Shown piece by piece: positions 1-7,050 of a DNA stretch of 18,425 nucleotides. This stretch comes from Gammaproteobacteria bacterium (GTDB lineage: Bacteria; Pseudomonadota; Gammaproteobacteria; Chromatiales; Chromatiaceae). The notes below the pieces were generated by a model. That model saw only the letters and a program-made list of their open reading frames with translations, had not been told where the DNA came from and ran no database searches. Location: assembly GCA_019136395.1 (NCBI GenBank), contig JAGVUH010000322.1, forward strand, positions 1-18,425, in the 5' to 3' direction. Both the position numbers and the translations under genes were made by a program. Position 1 is the first letter of the stretch, and each line of letters begins with the position of its first letter.

Positions 1-899
1 CCCCGGCTTACCGTCCGGAGGAACTGGAACGGATCCTCGACCTCGCCGATCACGTCCTCTTCAACTCCTTCGGCCAGTGGCAACGCTTCCAGCCCCTGAT
101 CCAGGCGGCGCGGGTGCGGCGACCGGGGCTGAGTTTCGGCCTGCGCATCAACCCGGAGCACAGCGAGGGCTGGCATCCCCTCTATGACCCCTGCGCCCCT
201 CACTCGCGAATGGGGATCCCCCGCCCCCAGTTCCCCGGCCAGGACCTAACGGGCCTCAGCGGCCTGCATTTCCACACCCTGTGCGAACAGGACCTGCCGC
301 CCCTGGCCCGCACCCTGGCCGCGGTGGAGGAGGGTTTCTCCCCCTGGCTCGGCGGCCTGAAGTGGCTCAACTTTGGCGGTGGCCACCACCTCACCCGTCC
401 CGACTATCAGGTCGACGACCTGATCCACCTCATCCAGGACTTTCGTCGCCGCTGGAACCTGGAGGTGTATCTGGAACCCGGCGAGGCCATTGCCCTGGAC
501 GCCGGGGTGCTGGTGGCCGAGGTGCTGGACGTGACCAGGAACGGCATGGACATCGCCATCCTCGACACCTCCGCCACCTGCCACATGCCGGATGTCCTCG
601 AAACCCCCTATCGCCCGGCGGTGGCGGGGGCCGCTGATCCCGGTCACTGGCCCCATGACTACCGCCTGGCCGGACGGACCTGCCTGACGGGGGACGTCAT
701 CGGCGACTACAGCTTTCCCCAGCCCTTGCGCGTTGGCGACCGCCTGCTGTTCCATGACATGGCGATCTACACCATGGTGAAGAACACGACCTTCAACGGG
801 CTGCCCCTCCCCGCCATCGCCCTGTGGAATTCCGACACAGATGAATTGCGCGTGATCAAAGGCTTTGGCTACGAAGACTTTCGGGGCCGCCTGTCCTGA
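1..899 (+). CDS. nspC: Carboxynorspermidine/carboxyspermidine decarboxylase, 3' part
   Basis: This is the C-terminal part (about 298 residues) of a fold-III, alanine-racemase-like PLP decarboxylase that makes norspermidine or spermidine from the carboxylated polyamine in the cytoplasm. The frame is open from position 3 to the TGA at 897-899, so the start lies outside the window; the GTG at 114 is internal. Visible family signatures are GLRINPEHSEG, LHFHTLCEQ, the glycine-rich LNFGGGHH loop that binds the PLP phosphate, YLEPGEAIALDAG, DTSATCHMPDVLE, the CLTGDVIGDY segment (fold-III decarboxylases use a cysteine here) and MAIYTMVKNTTFNG near the end. The PLP lysine would be upstream of the window. 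The usual family length of about 370-390 residues fits with roughly 80 residues missing. A carboxyspermidine dehydrogenase gene is commonly adjacent in other genomes and may lie upstream. Confidence 0.93.
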   Translation, partial: PAYRPEELERILDLADHVLFNSFGQWQRFQPLIQAARVRRPGLSFGLRINPEHSEGWHPLYDPCAPHSRMGIPRPQFPGQDLTGLSGLHFHTLCEQDLPPLARTLAAVEEGFSPWLGGLKWLNFGGGHHLTRPDYQVDDLIHLIQDFRRRWNLEVYLEPGEAIALDAGVLVAEVLDVTRNGMDIAILDTSATCHMPDVLETPYRPAVAGAADPGHWPHDYRLAGRTCLTGDVIGDYSFPQPLRVGDRLLFHDMAIYTMVKNTTFNGLPLPAIALWNSDTDELRVIKGFGYEDFRGRLS

Positions 900-932
900 T
901 AGCGTCGGTCGTCGCCAACCCCACCCATCACC

Positions 933-2138
933 ATGCGCCCGGAAGACATCCTGCACTTCGGCCTGCGCGCCCTGACCAGCCACCGCGCCCGTACCTGGCT
1001 GACCCTGCTGGCCATGGGGCTGGGGACGGCGGCGGTGGTGGCGTTGAGCGCCTTGGGCGAGGGCGCGCGGCAATATGTCACCGGTCAGTTCACCCAGCTT
1101 GGCACCCACCTGCTCATCGTCCTCCCCGGGCGCAACGAGACCACCGGCGGGGCGCCGCCGCTGTTCGGTGATACCGCCCGGGACCTGACCCTGGACGATG
1201 CCCTGGCCCTGCTGCGTTCCCCCTACGTGGCGCGCGTCGCCCCCCTGAGCCTCGGCTCCGCGCCGGTGTCCCACGGCAACCGCGAGCGGGAGGCCAATGT
1301 CGTCGGCACCACCGCCGAGTTTCAGCCGGTGCGCCAGATCGAGCTGGCCCAGGGCCAGTTCCTGCCCCCCGGCGATCCCCGCCAGGCCGAGGCCGTTGCC
1401 CTCCTCGGCGAGAAACTGGCCCGGGAACTGTTCGACCAGCAATCGCCCCTGGGGCAATGGGTGCGGATCGGGGACCGTCGCTTCCGGGTCATCGGCACCC
1501 TGGCCAGCTCCGGCTTCTCCCTGGGCGCCGACCTGGGCGACACGGTGCTGATCCCGGTAGCCGCCGCCCAGGCCCTGTTCAACAGCCCGGCCCTGTTCCG
1601 CATCCTCATCCAGGCCCGGGGTCGTGCCGCCCTGGCCCCGGCGGCAGAGGCCGTGCGGGCGATCATCCGCGAGCGCCACGAAGGTGAGGACGACATCACC
1701 CTCATCACCCAGGACGCCCTGCTGGCGACCTTCGACAAGATCCTCCACGCCCTCACCCTGGCGGTCGCCGGCATCGCCGCCATCAGTCTGCTGGTGGCGG
1801 GGGTGCTGATCATGAACGTCATGCTGGTGGCGGTGTCCCAGCGCACCCCGGAGATCGGCCTGCTCAAGGCCCTGGGCGCGGATCGGCGGCAGATCCTCGC
1901 CCTCTTTCTGACCGAGGCCCTGCTGCTGGCGATGGCGGGGACCCTGCTGGGACTGGGCGTCGCCTACGGCGGGGCCTGGGTCTTCAACGCGCAGGTCAGC
2001 GCCTTCCAACTGGTCGTCCCCCTCTGGGCGCCCCTGGCGGCGGCCGCCGTCTCCCTGGCCACCGGCATCGGCTTCGGCCTGCTGCCGGCCCTGCGCGCGG
2101 CGCGCCTGGACCCGGTCCTGGCCCTGGCGGGGGGCTGA
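933..2138 (+). CDS. MacB/FtsX-family ABC transporter permease (first of tandem pair)
   Basis: A 401-residue inner-membrane protein with the MacB/LolC layout: one N-terminal membrane helix (about residues 21-41), a large extracytoplasmic MacB-like domain (about 45-260) and three C-terminal helices (about 270-296, 322-345, 362-384) forming the FtsX domain. The cytoplasmic loop after the second helix carries TPEIGLLKALGADRRQIL, the typical coupling segment that contacts the ATPase, and the protein ends with the characteristic ARLDPVLAL. Members move lipids, lipoproteins, peptides or macrolides, or transmit mechanical signals; substrate cannot be read here. It begins 33 bp after nspC with no clear Shine-Dalgarno sequence, and ends four bases before the next gene, which encodes a paralogue of identical length. 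No ATP-binding subunit is encoded on either side within the window. Confidence 0.9.
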   Translation: MRPEDILHFGLRALTSHRARTWLTLLAMGLGTAAVVALSALGEGARQYVTGQFTQLGTHLLIVLPGRNETTGGAPPLFGDTARDLTLDDALALLRSPYVARVAPLSLGSAPVSHGNREREANVVGTTAEFQPVRQIELAQGQFLPPGDPRQAEAVALLGEKLARELFDQQSPLGQWVRIGDRRFRVIGTLASSGFSLGADLGDTVLIPVAAAQALFNSPALFRILIQARGRAALAPAAEAVRAIIRERHEGEDDITLITQDALLATFDKILHALTLAVAGIAAISLLVAGVLIMNVMLVAVSQRTPEIGLLKALGADRRQILALFLTEALLLAMAGTLLGLGVAYGGAWVFNAQVSAFQLVVPLWAPLAAAAVSLATGIGFGLLPALRAARLDPVLALAGG

Positions 2139-2142
2139 GGCC

Positions 2143-3348
2143 ATGCTCGCCACCGACTTCGTCCGCTTCTGCCTGGGCGCCGTGGTCGCCCATCGCGCCC
2201 GCAGCCTGCTGACGGTGACCGGCATCGCCATCGGCATCGCCGCCGTGGTCCTGCTCACCGCCATCGGCGAGGGCATCCATCGCTTCGTCCTCACCGAGTT
2301 CTCCCAGTTCGGCACCCGTCTGGTGGCCGTAGCCCCGGGCAAGGTCTCGACCCTGGGCCTGTCCGGCGCCATCCTGCACAACGTGCGCCCCCTGAGCCTG
2401 GCGGACGCCCAAGCCCTGGCGCGGGTGCCGGGGGTGACGGCGGTGGTGCCGGTGACCCAGGGCAACGCCGAGGTGGAGGGCAACGACCGCACCCGCCGGG
2501 CCCTGGTCATCGGCGCCGGCAGCCAGGTGCCGGCGGTCTGGCTGATGCGGCCGCAACTGGGCCGCTTCCTGCCGGAGGAGGGCGCCGGCAACGCCGGCGA
2601 GCGGGCCCTGGCCGTGCTCGGTGCCAAGCTGCGGGACGAGCTCTTCGGCGCCACCTCCCCCCTGGGGGCACGCATCCGCATCGGCGGCGAGCCCTACCGG
2701 GTGATCGGCGTCATGGAGGCCAAGGGCCAGATGCTGGGTTTTGACCTGGACGATACGGTCTACATCCCGGTGGCGCGCGCCCTGGCCCTGTTCAACCGCG
2801 AGAGCCTGTTCGAGATCGACCTGCTCTATGGCCCGGAGGTGGACGGGGCGACCATGGCGGAACGGGTGCGCCAGGTGTTGCTCAAGCGTCATGGCCACGA
2901 GGACTTCACCGTCACCACCCAGGACCAGATGCTGGAGGTGGCCGGCTCGGTGCTGAACGTCCTGACCCTGGCGGTCGGGGCCATCGGCGCCATCTCCCTG
3001 GCGGTGGGGGGCATCGGCATCCTGACCATCATGACCATCGCCGTGCGCGAGCGCCGCCGGGAGATCGGCCTGCTGCGGGCCCTGGGGGCGGCCCAGGGGC
3101 AGATCCTGCTGCTTTTTCTTGGCGAGGCCCTGATCCTCGCCCTGCTGGGCGGCCTGGCCGGCCTGACCCTGGGGCTGGGGGGCGCCGGGCTCATCGGCGC
3201 CCTGGTGCCGGCCCTGCCGACCCGCATCGCCTGGGAATTCGCCCTGGCCGCCGAGGCCAGCGCCGGCCTCATCGGCCTGGTCGCCGGGGTGCTGCCGGCC
3301 CTGAATGCCGCCCGCCTCGACCCGATCCTAGCCCTGCGGGACGAATGA
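2143..3348 (+). CDS. MacB/FtsX-family ABC transporter permease (second of tandem pair)
   Basis: A second 401-residue permease with the same architecture as its upstream neighbour: N-terminal helix (about 21-42), extracytoplasmic core and three C-terminal helices. Shared landmarks are HRAR before helix 1, GEG just after it, an IGLLRALGA coupling loop and a C-terminal ARLDPILAL. The ATG lies four bases after the TGA of the first permease, with GAGG immediately upstream, so the two are almost certainly co-translated and could form a heterodimer. The pair looks like an old tandem duplication, because sequence similarity is clear but diverged through the extracytoplasmic domain. The partner ATPase, and any periplasmic adaptor, must be encoded elsewhere. 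Downstream the accessory region starts within 40 bp. Confidence 0.9.
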   Translation: MLATDFVRFCLGAVVAHRARSLLTVTGIAIGIAAVVLLTAIGEGIHRFVLTEFSQFGTRLVAVAPGKVSTLGLSGAILHNVRPLSLADAQALARVPGVTAVVPVTQGNAEVEGNDRTRRALVIGAGSQVPAVWLMRPQLGRFLPEEGAGNAGERALAVLGAKLRDELFGATSPLGARIRIGGEPYRVIGVMEAKGQMLGFDLDDTVYIPVARALALFNRESLFEIDLLYGPEVDGATMAERVRQVLLKRHGHEDFTVTTQDQMLEVAGSVLNVLTLAVGAIGAISLAVGGIGILTIMTIAVRERRREIGLLRALGAAQGQILLLFLGEALILALLGGLAGLTLGLGGAGLIGALVPALPTRIAWEFALAAEASAGLIGLVAGVLPALNAARLDPILALRDE

Positions 3349-3383
3349 GGCGGGACGGGCCGGAGATGGCCGCCAAAGGTTCA

Positions 3384-3503
3384 TTAGTCCAATCCCTCGA
3401 CCCGATTGCGGCCCAGCGTCTTGGCCCGACATAGAGCCTGGTCGGCGCGCACCAGCAGGGCCGTACCGGTGTCGTCTGGCAGGTATATGGCGACCCCAAT
3501 ATA
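3384..3503 (-). pseudogene. Remnant of a diguanylate cyclase C-terminus
   Basis: Read on the minus strand this stretch encodes the last 39 residues and stop of a GGDEF domain, containing IGV, RADQAL, RAK and LGRNRVEGLD before TAA, with no internal stop. My hand alignment to the end of the cyclase gene at 4236-4355 gives 96 of 120 identical bases and 28 of 39 identical residues. Homology ends at about 3503, and an in-frame stop lies just beyond, so the rest of the gene is missing. It is either a decayed paralogue or a copy left by duplication or recombination. Its truncated edge overlaps the promoter of the toxin-antitoxin pair. Confidence 0.85.
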
Positions 3504-3505
3504 AT
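3476..3505 (+). promoter_or_regulatory. Sigma70-type promoter of the toxin-antitoxin operon
   Basis: A perfect TATAAT at 3500-3505 is preceded by CTGGCA at 3476-3481 with an 18-bp spacer. Transcription would start near 3512, about 20 bp before the antitoxin start. The direct repeat TGTCGTC (3470-3476 and 3505-3511) brackets the promoter and could be an autoregulatory half-site; that role is inferred only. Confidence 0.6.
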
Positions 3506-3532
3506 GTCGTCATCCCTATGGCGAGGTGCAAG

Positions 3533-3802
3533 ATGGCAACCATGACTGTTAGAGAAGTCCCGGATGAATTGCATGGCTGGTTGAAGCAACAAGCTGAAAT
3601 GCATCATCGTTCGGTGAACAAGGAGGTGATCGCCCTGCTGGAAAAGCTGAGGGGTAAACCGGAAGAAATTACGGAATTGACGACCGAGGAACGGTTCGCG
3701 GCCATGGTGGCCATCAGCCGACGCTGCGCCGCCTTGCCTGAACTCGATCCACTCAGCGCCGATGAAATTGTCGGCTATGACCAAAATGGCCTACCGGAAT
3801 AA
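3533..3802 (+). CDS. FitA-like ribbon-helix-helix antitoxin
   Basis: An 89-residue protein that should neutralise the PIN toxin encoded immediately downstream and repress its own operon. The N-terminal MATMTVREVPDELHGWLKQ followed by SVNKEVIALLEKL is typical of FitA/VapB ribbon-helix-helix DNA-binding domains; the C-terminal half (about residues 45-89) would wrap around the toxin. The ATG at 3533 is chosen because GAGG at 3523-3526 sits six bases upstream; an in-frame ATG at 3518 exists but would place that GAGG inside the gene. The stop TAA (3800-3802) abuts the toxin start. Base composition is visibly less GC-rich than the neighbouring permease genes, which suggests acquisition. Confidence 0.88.
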   Translation: MATMTVREVPDELHGWLKQQAEMHHRSVNKEVIALLEKLRGKPEEITELTTEERFAAMVAISRRCAALPELDPLSADEIVGYDQNGLPE

Positions 3803-4225
3803 GTGGTTATTGACACTTCCTCCCTGGTCTGCATCATCCTGGGTGAACCGGCAGCCGAACTCTATATCGGCGCTTTGGCCAGCCAACCGGGCAATAGCAT
3901 TTCCGCCGTCAATTGGCTGGAGGCCATGATGGTCGTGAACAGTCGCCGGGGTAAGGAGGGTACCCATGAACTCCAGGCATTGCTCAACCTTGCCCGTGCC
4001 GAGATAGCGCCCGTGGATGCCAGGATGGCGCCGCTTGCCTTCGCTGCATGGTTACGCTTTGGCAAAGGCCGGCATCCTGCTGCGCTGAATTTCGGCGACT
4101 GTTTTTCATACGCCTTGGCCAAGCTGAGGGATGAACCCTTGTTATTCAAAGGCGACGATTTTTCCAAAACGGATCTGGTGACCGGGATGGACCTCGCCAT
4201 CCCGTCAGCCCCCCAACCAAAATAA
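3803..4225 (+). CDS. VapC/FitB-like PIN-domain toxin
   Basis: A 140-residue PIN-domain ribonuclease, expected to cleave RNA when freed from its antitoxin. The conserved acidic residues are visible: Asp4 in MVIDTSS, Glu40 in NWLEAMM, Asp99 in NFGDCFSYALAK and Asp118 in LLFKGDDFSKTD. The length is in the normal range. The start is the GTG directly after the antitoxin stop, so translation is coupled. It ends only ten bases before the convergent stop codon of the diguanylate cyclase gene. The pair therefore fills the space between two copies of a cyclase 3' end. VapBC and FitAB families cannot be separated confidently by eye. Confidence 0.9.
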   Translation: MVIDTSSLVCIILGEPAAELYIGALASQPGNSISAVNWLEAMMVVNSRRGKEGTHELQALLNLARAEIAPVDARMAPLAFAAWLRFGKGRHPAALNFGDCFSYALAKLRDEPLLFKGDDFSKTDLVTGMDLAIPSAPQPK

Positions 4226-4235
4226 GCCAAAAAAT

Positions 4236-5336
4236 CTAGCCCAACCCCTCGACCCGATTGCGGCCCAGGGCCTTGGCACGATAGAGGGCCTGGTCGGCGC
4301 GCTCCATCAGGGCCGCGTTGGTGTCGCCGGGCAGGTATTCGGTGACCCCGATGCTGACGGTCAGGCTGCCGATTACCGGAAAGGCATGGGCCTGGACGGC
4401 AGCCCGCAACCGCTCGGCCAGGCGCAGGGCGGGATCCAGGCCGGTACTGGGCGTGGCCACCACGAACTCCTCGCCGCCCCACCGCGCCAGCAGGTCGGAG
4501 GACCGCAACAGGGATTGCGCCACCCGCGCGAACTCCTTGAGCACCTGATCGCCGACGGCATGACCCTGGGTATCGTTGACGCGCTTGAAGTGATCCATGT
4601 CGAGCATGAGGAGCGACAGGGCGGTCCCATAGCGCCCCGCCTGGGCGATGGCCGCGTCCAGTATCCGGTCGAAATGCAGCCGGTTGGCCACCCCGGTCAG
4701 GGAGTCGGTGAGGGCCGAGGACTCCAGGCGGAGGTTGAGTGACTTCATGTGGCGGTTGAGGGAATCGACCTCCCGCGAGGCGCGCAGGACCACCCAGCCA
4801 CCGCCCCACAGGAGGATGAGGAGCCCTACCAGGCTGGCCCCGTGCAGGAGGAGCAACTGGCGACGGGTGGCATCCAGGGTGGTCTGGAAGGGCGCCCAGG
4901 GGAGCGACACGCGAATGCCGCCGCGCACGTCACCCTCCTTATAGCCCTGCTTTTCATGGCATTTCATACAAGTCTGATCGACCTTGAGCCGGCCCATGAA
5001 GCGGAAAACAGGGCCCTCGGCCTCCGTGACCAGTTCGGCGTACTCGGTGGCCCCGGCCTCGAACCGCAGGAGCGCCTGGCGCTCCCAGTCGTCGGGGCTG
5101 TTGACCGGATTGATGGGTTTGAGACTGGACATGTGAAAGCGGACCCCATCGCTCTGTTCGGTCATGTCGGACAGAAGACGGGTCATGAAGGCCGGATTGA
5201 TCTTGGTCAGATGCGCGCCACTGGTCGTCACGATATCCCGCTGGGGATCCTCCAGATAGGGATTGGGCTGAACTTCGTCACTGATGGGCACATAGATACC
5301 CCCCTGCTGGGCGTTCCAGCGGCGGGTGATGAGCAA
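4236..5336 (-). CDS. Membrane diguanylate cyclase with heme-c (DUF3365/Tll0287-like) sensor domain
   Basis: The open frame gives 366 residues. The first part is a periplasmic DUF3365-like sensor with RRWNAQQGGIYVPISD and a CxxCH heme-c site (Cys123, Cys126, His127 in this frame). A membrane helix follows (about 160-183), then a GGDEF domain (about 200-366). The active-site motif is GGEEF (287-291), and RSSD five residues earlier matches the c-di-GMP inhibitory I-site, so cyclase activity is plausible, perhaps under redox or ligand control by the heme domain. The only standard start in this frame is the TTG at 5334-5336, inside the conserved sensor domain. The true N-terminus, with the first membrane helix, is in another frame upstream (see 5337-5517). 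The gene therefore appears broken or slippage-controlled. Its 3' 120 bp are duplicated at 3384-3503. Confidence 0.85.
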   Translation of the reverse strand: MLITRRWNAQQGGIYVPISDEVQPNPYLEDPQRDIVTTSGAHLTKINPAFMTRLLSDMTEQSDGVRFHMSSLKPINPVNSPDDWERQALLRFEAGATEYAELVTEAEGPVFRFMGRLKVDQTCMKCHEKQGYKEGDVRGGIRVSLPWAPFQTTLDATRRQLLLLHGASLVGLLILLWGGGWVVLRASREVDSLNRHMKSLNLRLESSALTDSLTGVANRLHFDRILDAAIAQAGRYGTALSLLMLDMDHFKRVNDTQGHAVGDQVLKEFARVAQSLLRSSDLLARWGGEEFVVATPSTGLDPALRLAERLRAAVQAHAFPVIGSLTVSIGVTEYLPGDTNAALMERADQALYRAKALGRNRVEGLG

Positions 5337-5517
5337 TTGCTTGAAGAAGACACGGCCTATCTCCTGGGCCAGTTGCTCGTTGTGAGCGGCGGCGGTCCTC
5401 AGGCTTAGCCAGAGAGAGCCCCACGACCCCCAGGGTCAGGAGCGAGACCAGCAGCAGGTAGCCGCCCAGGCGGCGCGTGATGGATGGCAAGGACGGCTCC
5501 CAATTCCAGGGTCGCAT
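5337..5517 (-). pseudogene. Frameshifted N-terminus of the heme-c diguanylate cyclase
   Basis: On the minus strand an ATG at 5515-5517 opens a frame giving MRPWNWEPSLPSITRR and a strong membrane helix (GGYLLLVSLLTLGVVGLSL), the expected start of such a sensor. The following sensor residues LSLRTAAAHNEQLAQEIG, which join smoothly to RRWNAQQGG, are in a different frame. The switch falls at a run of four CT units (plus strand AG x4, 5411-5418). One extra CT unit, or removal of one base, restores a continuous reading frame. A sequencing error, a fixed mutation or slippage are all possible. The original gene would span 4236-5517, about 427 residues. Confidence 0.7.
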
Positions 5518-5680
5518 GATGTCAGACGGAAGATCGGCACCCGCGACCAGCGCCAGGAGACGCCAGGGTGCCCCCCTGGACCCGGGTCGCCAGGGGCCGA
5601 CCCCGACCTGATCCCCGCAGCCTTGACGATCGGGCCGCGTATGGCGGCGGATGGCGGCGGATGGCGGCAGTTTAGCAGCA
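5518..5680. other. Non-coding stretch upstream of the cyclase
   Basis: I see no convincing gene here. It contains the 6-bp hairpin CCAGGG/CCCTGG (5563-5579) and a 10-bp tandem repeat, described separately. It is the start of about 720 bp without an intact gene (5518-6239). Confidence 0.5.
5641..5670. repeat. 10-bp tandem repeat, three copies
   Basis: ATGGCGGCGG occurs twice perfectly (5641-5650, 5651-5660) and a third time with one change (5661-5670). The unit is not a multiple of three, so it would not be frame-neutral if it were in a gene. Confidence 0.85.
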
Positions 5681-5893
5681 AGAACCGACCTGGAGGACGC
5701 CAGGGGTCTCCGGGGCCAACCCATCCTTGCCTACGCCACCGCCATCGCAGGCACCCCCTGGCTGATGATCGCCAAGATGGACCAGGACGGTGCCTACGCG
5801 GGGGTCCGGACCACCGCCTGGGTTACGGGCATCGTCGCGGGGCTGGTGTTGCTCCTGCTGTACGGGGCCGGCTATCTGCTCTGCTCCGGGGGG
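5681..5893 (+). pseudogene. Fragment of a Cache-type membrane sensor protein
   Basis: The plus-strand frame encodes RGLRGQPILAYATAIAGTPWLMIAK followed by a membrane helix (VTGIVAGLVLLLLYGAGYLL). This matches the end of a double-Cache periplasmic sensor domain and its second transmembrane helix, as found in sensor kinases and GGDEF/PAS proteins. No first helix, no N-terminal Cache part and no output domain is attached, and after a run of six G residues near 5888-5893 the frame becomes low-complexity while a more protein-like reading appears in another frame. The open frame runs from 5651 to 5980. I take it as a remnant. The family assignment is from motif memory only. Confidence 0.5.
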
Positions 5894-6239
5894 AGGCCGC
5901 CTCCGGCATCATCGCGGCGAGGATCGCGACGGCGACGAGCCCCCTCCGCCCGGACCACCCAGGCGCGTGAAGGCTTCTAAATCGTCCGCATAGGCGGATT
6001 TTGCCAACATCCGGAAAAGGGCGCTATCCAAATTCGCGGATCTGGTCCAACAGGGCCGTGATGCGTTCGAAATCGCCCAGCGCCACGGCGGCCCGCGGGT
6101 CGGCGCGCCGGTCCTGGGGTTCACCCGCGGCGACCCGGCGCTGCCAAACGCTCGGGAAAACCTTCATCCCTCGGCTCGGCGCCTTTTTGACCGATGTTAC
6201 AATGCGGCCCTTTTCAGGTTGTCGGGTGGGGGGAGACTC
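5894..6239. other. Gene-poor stretch upstream of yebC
   Basis: There is no supported intact gene. A short minus-strand frame (6024-6167, 47 residues) ends with [19 protein letters not shown], which faintly resembles the tails of hybrid sensor kinases; it may be another signalling-gene remnant, at low confidence. A TACAAT at 6198-6203 could be a -10 element for yebC, but no well-placed -35 accompanies it: TTGACC at 6187-6192 is only five bases away. Confidence 0.4.
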
Positions 6240-6992
6240 ATGGCCGGTCACAGTAAATGGGCCAATATCAAGCACCGCAAGGCGGCGCAGGACAAGAAGC
6301 GCGGCTCGATGTGGACCAAGCTCATCCGCGAGGTGACGGTGGCGGCCCGGGAGGGCGGCGGCGACCCGGGGATGAATCCGCGCCTGCGCCTGGCCATGGA
6401 CAAGGCCTTCGGCGCCAACATGCCCCGGGACACGGTGGAGCGCGCCATCAAGCGCGGCGCCGGCGGCGCCGAGGGCGAGCAATACGAGGAGATCCGCTAC
6501 GAGGGCTATGGCCCCGGCGGGGTGGCGGTGATGGTCGACTGCATGAGCGACAACCGCAACCGCACCGCCGCCGACGTGCGTCATGCCTTTTCCAAGCACG
6601 GCGGCAACCTGGGCACCGGCGGCTCCGTGTCCTATCTCTTCACCAAGCAGGGGATCATCAGCTTCCCGCCAGGGCTGGACGAGGACGCCCTAATGGAGGC
6701 CGCCCTGGAGGCAGGGGCCGAGGACGTGATCAGCAACGACGACGGCTCCCTGGACGTCATCACCACCCCGGACGACTTTGGCCCGGTGCGCGACGCCCTG
6801 ATCGCCGCCGGTTTCGCCAACGGCGAGGGGGACGTGACCTACAACGCCTCGACCCAGGCCGCCATCGACGACCGTGACACGGCGGAAAAGCTCTTGAAGA
6901 TGATCGACTTCCTGGAGGACCTAGACGACGTGCAGGTGGTCTACTCCAACGCCGACATCGCCGAGGCCATCCTGGCGGAGCTGGAGGGCTGA
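6240..6992 (+). CDS. yebC: YebC/PmpR-family (DUF28, TACO1-like) protein
   Basis: A 250-residue cytoplasmic protein of the near-universal YebC/TACO1 family, described as a DNA-binding regulator and, in more recent work, as a ribosome-associated factor that helps difficult peptide sequences. The diagnostic N-terminus [21 protein letters not shown] is present, followed by [14 protein letters not shown] and a C-terminal [12 protein letters not shown]. The length matches the E. coli protein (246). The ATG at 6240 is chosen over the in-frame upstream start at 6219 because GGGGGGAG lies just upstream and the family begins exactly here. It precedes ruvC and ruvA, the common gammaproteobacterial order. 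A perfect hairpin overlaps its stop codon. Confidence 0.96.
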   Translation: MAGHSKWANIKHRKAAQDKKRGSMWTKLIREVTVAAREGGGDPGMNPRLRLAMDKAFGANMPRDTVERAIKRGAGGAEGEQYEEIRYEGYGPGGVAVMVDCMSDNRNRTAADVRHAFSKHGGNLGTGGSVSYLFTKQGIISFPPGLDEDALMEAALEAGAEDVISNDDGSLDVITTPDDFGPVRDALIAAGFANGEGDVTYNASTQAAIDDRDTAEKLLKMIDFLEDLDDVQVVYSNADIAEAILAELEG

Positions 6993-7008
6993 ACCCGACG
7001 GTTCAGCC
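6987..7008 (+). terminator. Hairpin overlapping the yebC stop codon
   Basis: GGCTGAACC (6987-6995) and GGTTCAGCC (7000-7008) form a perfect 9-bp stem with a four-base CGAC loop, and the TGA of yebC sits inside the left arm. No T-tract follows, so it may act as a weak or Rho-assisted terminator, an mRNA 3'-end stabiliser or an attenuator before ruvC. Confidence 0.55.
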
Positions 7009-7050
7009 TCCCGCCGGATTGCCGGATTCCCGCAACTGATCCAACCCCCG

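Noticed and set aside
246..2681. An 811-residue open frame on the minus strand opposite nspC and the permeases
   Set aside because: It is a shadow frame of GC-rich coding DNA: low-complexity Arg, Gly and Gln content, no domain, and real proteins on the other strand explain the region.
6187..6203. A full sigma70 promoter TTGACC/TACAAT before yebC
   Set aside because: The two boxes are separated by only five bases, which is incompatible with a -35/-10 pair.
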